Shown here piece after piece: positions 35,381-40,376 of a stretch of 40,376 bases of DNA. This stretch comes from Nitrosomonas sp. UBA6494. GTDB taxonomy: Bacteria; Pseudomonadota; Gammaproteobacteria; Burkholderiales; Nitrosomonadaceae. The DNA lies in NCBI GenBank assembly GCA_002435335.1, contig DJMI01000003.1, positions 1-40,376 on the forward strand. Direction: 5' to 3'. The notes under the pieces were generated by a model. That model did not search any database and was not told where the DNA came from. It worked only from the letters and a program-made list of their open reading frames with translations. The position numbers and the translations under genes were made by a program. Each line of letters starts with the position of its first letter. Position 1 is the stretch's first letter.

Positions 35381-38053
35381 ATGGCTCAAACGAGTGTAGA
35401 ACAATTTGCTAATGAACTGGGTTTGTTACCAGCGGTATTGTTGGAACAACTAAAAGCTGCCGGCGTAAAAAAAACGCTGGCGGAAGACAGTTTAACAGAG
35501 CAAGACAAAGCTCAACTGCTTGATTATCTGAGAAAGACACACGGCACCACTACCGATACAAAAAGCAAAGTCACTCTGACGCGACGGCAGACTTCCGAGA
35601 TTCGGAAGTCCGATAGCACTGGTCGCGCACGCACGATTCAAGTTGAAGTCAGAAAAAGACGCGTTTTAACCAAACCGCTGTTAGCCGGCGAAGAAACGTC
35701 CGCCACAGAAAATAAATCACAAGAAACCGCTAAAGCCGCACCTGTTATTGAAACCGTTATTGACGAAGAGCAATTGGCTATTCGCAATGAGGAAGCAAAA
35801 AAACAAGCAGAGCTGATTGCGCGCCAATCTGAAGAATTTAGATTAAAAAGAGAACGCAAAAAAGAAGCTGAATTGGCTGAGTTGGCAAAAAAGAAAACGG
35901 CTGATGCGGAAACAGTCAGTGAAGAAGCGTCCACTTCCAACAAACCGGCTGAAAGCACTCTGGTCGAGATCGAGTCTAAGCCTATCGCCGAATCTCAGCC
36001 GGCGCCTGTTAAGAAAACCGAACCTGAACAACCGAGCGATACCGCCCACCCTCAATCGACCGATGGAACACTACACAAACCTGCGTTAAAGACTGAAGAG
36101 AAAGTCGATAAAAAGAAAAAACAAGCGAAACAGCAGGTTTTATGGAAAGATGAAAGCATTAAGAAGCGTACACTCAAAACTCGCGAAGAATTGACATCGT
36201 CAAGGCAAGGCTGGCGCACTCGAAAAGAAAAACATACTAAGCCTGCACAGACAGATGAACAAAATATTCACGGATTCTCGGCACCGACCGAACCGATCGT
36301 CCGCGAAATCATGGTCCCAGAAACCATATCCGTCAGTGCATTAGCACAGAAAATGTCGGTGAAGGCGGCAGATGTCATCAAGGTTCTGATGAAAATGGGA
36401 AGTATGGTGACTATCAATCAGATGCTAGACCAAGAAACCGCAATGATTGTGGTTGAAGAAATGGGGCATATCGCAAAATATGCCGAACTGGATAATCCTG
36501 AAAGCTTCCTTACCGATCATGAGGTGTCTTCAGCGGAATCAGAGCTTGTGTCACGCGCACCCGTGGTTACTGTCATGGGTCATGTGGATCACGGTAAAAC
36601 TTCCCTTTTGGACTATATTCGCCGCACTCGTGTCGCCGGCGGCGAAGCGGGAGGAATAACGCAGCATATCGGCGCTTATCACGTAGAAACCGATCATGGC
36701 ATGGTAACCTTTCTCGACACACCCGGCCATGAAGCATTCACCGCAATGCGGGCACGCGGTACTAAAATTACAGATATTGTAGTGCTTGTTGTCGCCGCCG
36801 ATGACGGCGTCATGCCGCAAACCATCGAGGCAATTCATCATGCAAAAGCCGCGAAAATTCCTATCATCGTTGCTGTCAACAAAATCGACAAGCCCGAAGC
36901 AAATCCGGAACGAATCCGTCACGAATTGGTTGCTCACGAAGTTGTTCCTGAAGACTGGGGTGGAGATACCATGTTCGTTGAGGTATCCGCAAAAACCGGT
37001 CAAGGCATCGATGCTTTGCTGGAAAGCATATTGCTGCAAGCCGAAGTATTGGAACTGAAAGCCTCAGCAAAAACCGCTGCCAAAGGCGTCGTGATTGAAT
37101 CGAGATTGGACAAGGGACGTGGTCCGGTTGCAACCATCTTAGTACAATCCGGCACCTTGAAGCGAGGCGATGTTTTACTGGCTGGAGCTGTTTATGGAAA
37201 AGTACGCGCCATGAACGATGAAAACGGCAAAGCGATAAAGCAAGCAGGAACCTCTATTCCTGTAGAAATTCAAGGATTATCTGAAGTTCCTGAGGCAGGT
37301 GAAACAGTACTTGTATTGGACGATGAACGTAAAGCGCGCGAAATTGCATTATTCAGACAAGGCAAATACCGCGACGTAAAACTGGCTAAACAACAAGCAG
37401 CCAAGCTCGAAAATGTGTTCGATCAACAGTCTGATGTTAAGATCCTGTCGCTGATTATAAAAGCGGATGTACAAGGTTCCTGCGAAGCATTGGCATACGC
37501 TCTTCAAAAGCTATCAACCGATGAAGTCAAAGTAAACATTATTCATAGCGGTGTCGGCGCGATCATTGAATCCGATATTAATCTGTCGTTGGCGTCAAAA
37601 GCGATTGTAATAGGCTTTAATGTACGTGCAGACGCCAGTGCGAGAAAATTAATCGCATCTACGGGTGTTGATGTGCATTACTACAACATCATTTACGAAG
37701 CCGTCGATGAAATCAAAGCTGCACTATCGGGCATGATGGCACCCGAACGCAAAGAAAGTATTATCGGTTTGGTCGATATTCGGGAAATTTACCGAATTCC
37801 CAAGGTCGGCGCTGTTGCCGGTTGTTATGTGCTTGATGGCATTGTCAAAAGAAATTCACTGGTCAGAGTATTGCGAGATGGCTTAGTCATTCATAGTTGC
37901 GAGCTTGACTCATTGAAACGCTTTAAAGACGATGTAAAAGAAGTCAGAGAAGGCTTTGAATGCGGATTATCGCTTAAAAACTTCAACGATATTCAGATCG
38001 GCGATCAACTGGAAATTTACGAAATCATCGAAACCGCCCGTTCATTACAGTAG
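35381..38053 (+). CDS. infB: Translation initiation factor IF-2
   Basis: This is the GTPase that delivers initiator tRNA to the 30S subunit. The 890-residue product has the N-terminal IF2N motif, a long charged and low-complexity Lys/Glu/Ala linker (about 75-300), a second IF2N domain (about 315-365), and the G domain with GHVDHGKT (about 400-407), DTPGHEAF and NKIDKP, followed by domains II to IV. The ATG at 35381 has an AAGGG site 6 nt upstream. An in-frame TTG at 35360 would add seven residues and is less likely. Confidence 0.97.
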   Translation: MAQTSVEQFANELGLLPAVLLEQLKAAGVKKTLAEDSLTEQDKAQLLDYLRKTHGTTTDTKSKVTLTRRQTSEIRKSDSTGRARTIQVEVRKRRVLTKPLLAGEETSATENKSQETAKAAPVIETVIDEEQLAIRNEEAKKQAELIARQSEEFRLKRERKKEAELAELAKKKTADAETVSEEASTSNKPAESTLVEIESKPIAESQPAPVKKTEPEQPSDTAHPQSTDGTLHKPALKTEEKVDKKKKQAKQQVLWKDESIKKRTLKTREELTSSRQGWRTRKEKHTKPAQTDEQNIHGFSAPTEPIVREIMVPETISVSALAQKMSVKAADVIKVLMKMGSMVTINQMLDQETAMIVVEEMGHIAKYAELDNPESFLTDHEVSSAESELVSRAPVVTVMGHVDHGKTSLLDYIRRTRVAGGEAGGITQHIGAYHVETDHGMVTFLDTPGHEAFTAMRARGTKITDIVVLVVAADDGVMPQTIEAIHHAKAAKIPIIVAVNKIDKPEANPERIRHELVAHEVVPEDWGGDTMFVEVSAKTGQGIDALLESILLQAEVLELKASAKTAAKGVVIESRLDKGRGPVATILVQSGTLKRGDVLLAGAVYGKVRAMNDENGKAIKQAGTSIPVEIQGLSEVPEAGETVLVLDDERKAREIALFRQGKYRDVKLAKQQAAKLENVFDQQSDVKILSLIIKADVQGSCEALAYALQKLSTDEVKVNIIHSGVGAIIESDINLSLASKAIVIGFNVRADASARKLIASTGVDVHYYNIIYEAVDEIKAALSGMMAPERKESIIGLVDIREIYRIPKVGAVAGCYVLDGIVKRNSLVRVLRDGLVIHSCELDSLKRFKDDVKEVREGFECGLSLKNFNDIQIGDQLEIYEIIETARSLQ

Positions 38054-38073
38054 TTGGTATAAGTTAACATTTT

Positions 38074-38457
38074 ATGCCAAAAGATTTTTCCCGCACACTG
38101 CGCGTGGCCGACCAAATACAACGGGAATTGGCGGATCTGATTCAGAATGAAATTAAAGACCCTAGAATCGGATCTATAACCATCACTGCAGTCGAAGTAA
38201 CACGCGATTACAGTCACGCAAAAATTTTTTATACGGCGTTGATCAATCCTGAAGATATTCCGTTGGTGGAAAAAGGACTTGAGAACGCAAAAGGATTCTT
38301 GCGCTCGAATTTATCACACCGCATGAAATTGCGAATCACCCCGCAATTGCATTTCGTTTATGACGAATCTGTCGAACGTGGCATGTATCTTTCGAAATTG
38401 ATCGATGAAGCGGTTGCGCAAGATCAAGCCCATCATCATGAAGATTCTGACAAATAA
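38074..38457 (+). CDS. rbfA: Ribosome-binding factor A
   Basis: This 127-residue KH-type protein binds the 30S subunit during late maturation and cold adaptation. Family marks are [20 protein letters not shown] near the start (residues 9-28) and [17 protein letters not shown] (about 89-105). The C-terminus is His/Asp-rich. It lies 20 bp after infB with no obvious ribosome-binding site, so coupling to infB is likely. Confidence 0.95.
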   Translation: MPKDFSRTLRVADQIQRELADLIQNEIKDPRIGSITITAVEVTRDYSHAKIFYTALINPEDIPLVEKGLENAKGFLRSNLSHRMKLRITPQLHFVYDESVERGMYLSKLIDEAVAQDQAHHHEDSDK

Positions 38458-38497
38458 TCAGAATCCTCTGTTTCATCTACCCCTACTGTAACTTGCT

Positions 38498-39436
38498 TTG
38501 ATCGAGTATCACAAGAAACCTATAAGCGGCATATTACTGCTGGATAAACCGCTTGGTGTTTCATCCAATAAAGCCATTCAAATTGCAAAGCATATTTTTT
38601 CGGCAGCAAAATGTGGCCATACAGGCACACTGGATCCCGTTGCGACCGGACTGCTTCCGATTTGTTTTGGAGAAGCGACTAAATTTGCCTCCATGCTACT
38701 GTGTGCCGATAAAAGCTATCAAGCGCACATAAAGCTCGGCTTTCTGAGTACCACCGGGGATATGGAAGGTGAAATTCAGCCAACCGCAACTGTTGAAAAA
38801 AAACCGTCACGACAAGAATGCGAACAAATTCTGGCACAATTTATTGGAAAATCGTTGCAAATTCCGCCCATGCACAGCGCTTTGAAACATTGCGGCAAAC
38901 CTTTGTATGTTTATGCCAGAAACAACGAAACCATAGAACGCAAGGCACGTGAAATCATCATTCATAAGATACACATCGAATCTTTAGAACACAATGAATT
39001 GTGCTTACAAATTCATTGTGGCACAGGAACTTACATCAGAACATTGGCGGAAGATATCGGTAAAGCACTGGGTTGCGGTGGTGCATACTTAACAGCTTTG
39101 CGACGGACATCGATTGGTAATTTTGAAATTTCACGAGCCTATCGCTTAACCGAATTAGAGGCTATGGATAAAAATAGGCTAGCAAATTGTTTACTACCTA
39201 TCGACAGCTTCTTGGCTGAGCTTCCACCCGTTTTTTTAGATAAAACAGCCGCGTTGCATTTGATCCAGGGTCGTATCGTAACGCATCCTCAAGACACACA
39301 AGAAATTCATGAACCTAAATTAGTCCGTTTATACAATGATATGGAGCAATTTCTAGGGCTTGGCGAGCTCAACCCGGAAAGAAAAATCATAGCAAAGCGA
39401 TTGCTATCGAATGATCACTTGCTTCAGAAACAATAA
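38498..39436 (+). CDS. truB: tRNA pseudouridine(55) synthase TruB
   Basis: It makes pseudouridine-55 in the T-loop of tRNAs. The 312-residue product has GILLLDKPLGVSSN (11-24), the catalytic Asp46 in GHTGTLDPVATGLLPI, and GTYIRTLAEDIG with the family arginine. A C-terminal PUA-like part follows. The start must be TTG at 38498: a stop lies three codons before it and no ATG precedes the conserved GILLLDKP block. There is no visible ribosome-binding site. It ends the rimP operon in this window; rpsO and pnp, common next neighbours elsewhere, are absent. Confidence 0.94.
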   Translation: MIEYHKKPISGILLLDKPLGVSSNKAIQIAKHIFSAAKCGHTGTLDPVATGLLPICFGEATKFASMLLCADKSYQAHIKLGFLSTTGDMEGEIQPTATVEKKPSRQECEQILAQFIGKSLQIPPMHSALKHCGKPLYVYARNNETIERKAREIIIHKIHIESLEHNELCLQIHCGTGTYIRTLAEDIGKALGCGGAYLTALRRTSIGNFEISRAYRLTELEAMDKNRLANCLLPIDSFLAELPPVFLDKTAALHLIQGRIVTHPQDTQEIHEPKLVRLYNDMEQFLGLGELNPERKIIAKRLLSNDHLLQKQ

Positions 39437-39472
39437 TTCTCAATAGCAGGATCCATTGCTAAACCAAGCTTT

Positions 39473-40168
39473 TTAGATTCGAGGATAATTTTCACCGTCT
39501 GTATCAATCTTTCGTCGTAGCCAATTACCAATATCGGCAATCTCCTGTTCGCATACCGTATGCGCCATGGTATATTGATGCCATTCGACCGGAATATGCA
39601 AAGCAATTAATTGTTCTCTTGATGCAACAGCATACGCAATCGGAATCACCGGATCCAAAGCCCCATGAATCATTAAAATTGGTATAGAAATGTTCGCGGT
39701 ACTGATTTCAGTCAAAAGCGAAGTCGCCAATGGCAAATAACATGACAACGCAATAATGCCCGCCAATGGTTGTGGATACCGCAACCCCACTTGCAATGCC
39801 ATTGCTCCGCCTTGTGAGAATCCGGCAAGATAAATATTTTTTGACGAAATGCCGCGAGCAATTTCCCGGTCAATCAAAGCACCCACAGCATTTTGTGAAT
39901 CGCGAATCCCGGCTTCATCCTGCCTATGATTGAAATCAGCGTGATAAATATCATACCAAGCACGCATAATATATCCGCCGTTGATAGTAACCGGACGTTC
40001 GGAAGCATGCGGAAAAATAAAACGAATAGCTGGCTGTACCGGTAACTTTAATTCATCAATAATCGGTACAAAATCATTTCCGTCGGCACCCAAACCGTGC
40101 AACCAAATAATTGAGTACTCAGGATTCTCACCCGTATTTATTTCAATAGTTGTCAGTAACTTATTCAT
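39473..40168 (-). CDS. Carboxylesterase / phospholipase-type hydrolase
   Basis: This 231-residue alpha/beta hydrolase belongs to the phospholipase/carboxylesterase (EstB, acyl-protein-thioesterase-like) family. Landmarks are WLHGLGADGNDF (22-33), FPHA with RAWYDI, the nucleophile Ser118 in GFSQGG, Asp172 in GALDPVIP and His203 in MAHTV. It has no signal peptide and is therefore cytoplasmic. It is convergent with truB, 36 bp apart, and unrelated to it in function. Natural substrates are not inferable beyond short acyl esters. Confidence 0.88.
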   Translation of the reverse strand: MNKLLTTIEINTGENPEYSIIWLHGLGADGNDFVPIIDELKLPVQPAIRFIFPHASERPVTINGGYIMRAWYDIYHADFNHRQDEAGIRDSQNAVGALIDREIARGISSKNIYLAGFSQGGAMALQVGLRYPQPLAGIIALSCYLPLATSLLTEISTANISIPILMIHGALDPVIPIAYAVASREQLIALHIPVEWHQYTMAHTVCEQEIADIGNWLRRKIDTDGENYPRI

Positions 40169-40353
40169 TACAGATAATAATACGTGTTACAGAGGTATAC
40201 GCTCGTTTCAATAAAAATGCCATTTGACATCAAGCAGGCATTGTATACGTTTTAGCAGAATCCAGGAGTCTGCCGGACTTAAGACTAATCTACTACGCCA
40301 ATGGAATAACGGCTCATATTTCCTCATTTTTTCGTTACATAGGTTAACTATGC

Positions 40354-40376
40354 GAGACCTTTGCAAAATCACTGTT
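40354..40376. mobile_element. Possible left terminal repeat of an IS5-family element, cut by the window end
   Basis: GAGACCTTTGCAAAA at 40354-40368 matches the terminal inverted repeat shared by IS1106-like members of the IS5 family in betaproteobacteria. The transposase would lie beyond the window. Nothing gene-like is seen in the preceding 40169-40353; TCCAGGAGTCTGCCGGACTT (40261-40280) may be part of another repeat but is not recognised with confidence. Confidence 0.4.

Noticed and set aside
39424..39606. Small minus-strand frame at the end of truB
   Set aside because: It overlaps the 3' end of the carboxylesterase in another frame and has no independent support.
40261..40290. TCCAGGAGTCTGCCGGACTT stretch as a named repeat
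   Set aside because: It gives an impression of an IS-associated repeat, but I could not recall a specific family and there is no second copy in the window.
1..40376. CRISPR array, prophage or defence island
   Set aside because: No spaced direct repeats, phage structural genes, Cas proteins or known defence domains were seen. Almost all genes are core functions.

Overview
The window reads as a chromosomal segment of a moderately AT-rich betaproteobacterium. Gene content and order (tpiA-secG-tRNA-Leu-nuoA to nuoN as one block, and rimP-nusA-infB-rbfA-truB) suggest this, and the protein flavour is most like Nitrosomonadaceae (Nitrosomonas-type ammonia oxidisers). The genus is an inference from recognition; no search was run.

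Layout. 1-408: the 3' end of a tRNA-His gene and a decayed IS1595-type transposase fragment. 409-6700: a mixed block with an alpha/beta hydrolase, an LpxK homologue that has lost its P-loop, DsbB, a XerD-type recombinase overlapping Ogt, and HtpG with a readable sigma-32 promoter. 6725-22733 (minus strand): triosephosphate isomerase, SecG, tRNA-Leu(GAG) and then all 14 genes of respiratory complex I in canonical order. 22938-29834 (minus strand except one gene): NhaC-type antiporter, zinc-less MsrB, a divergent RNA m5U methyltransferase, then the run queD-tatD-ankyrin-SDR-ald. 29877-33239 (plus strand): a radical SAM protein of unknown role, an alginate-export-type outer-membrane barrel behind an FNR-box promoter, and a YqaA membrane protein. 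33333-39436 (plus strand): the rimP-nusA-infB-rbfA-truB translation/transcription operon, preceded by a terminator-like hairpin in its leader. 39473-40168: a carboxylesterase. 40169-40376: intergenic DNA whose last bases look like the start of an IS5-family element.

How the genes work together. Complex I dominates. In an aerobic chemolithotroph it could run forward, or in reverse to make NADH from quinol. The rimP operon serves 30S maturation, transcription elongation/termination, initiation and tRNA pseudouridylation. HtpG, MsrB, DsbB and Ogt are protein- and DNA-maintenance functions. Most of the window is ordinary core genome. The items that merit attention are the full-length but motif-less LpxK homologue, the FNR-type class II promoter (box centred 41.5 bp from the inferred start) in front of the barrel protein with a second perfect inverted repeat beside it, the attenuator-like rimP leader, and the radical SAM gene paired head to head with queD. 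I saw no CRISPR array, prophage, intact IS or toxin-antitoxin system.
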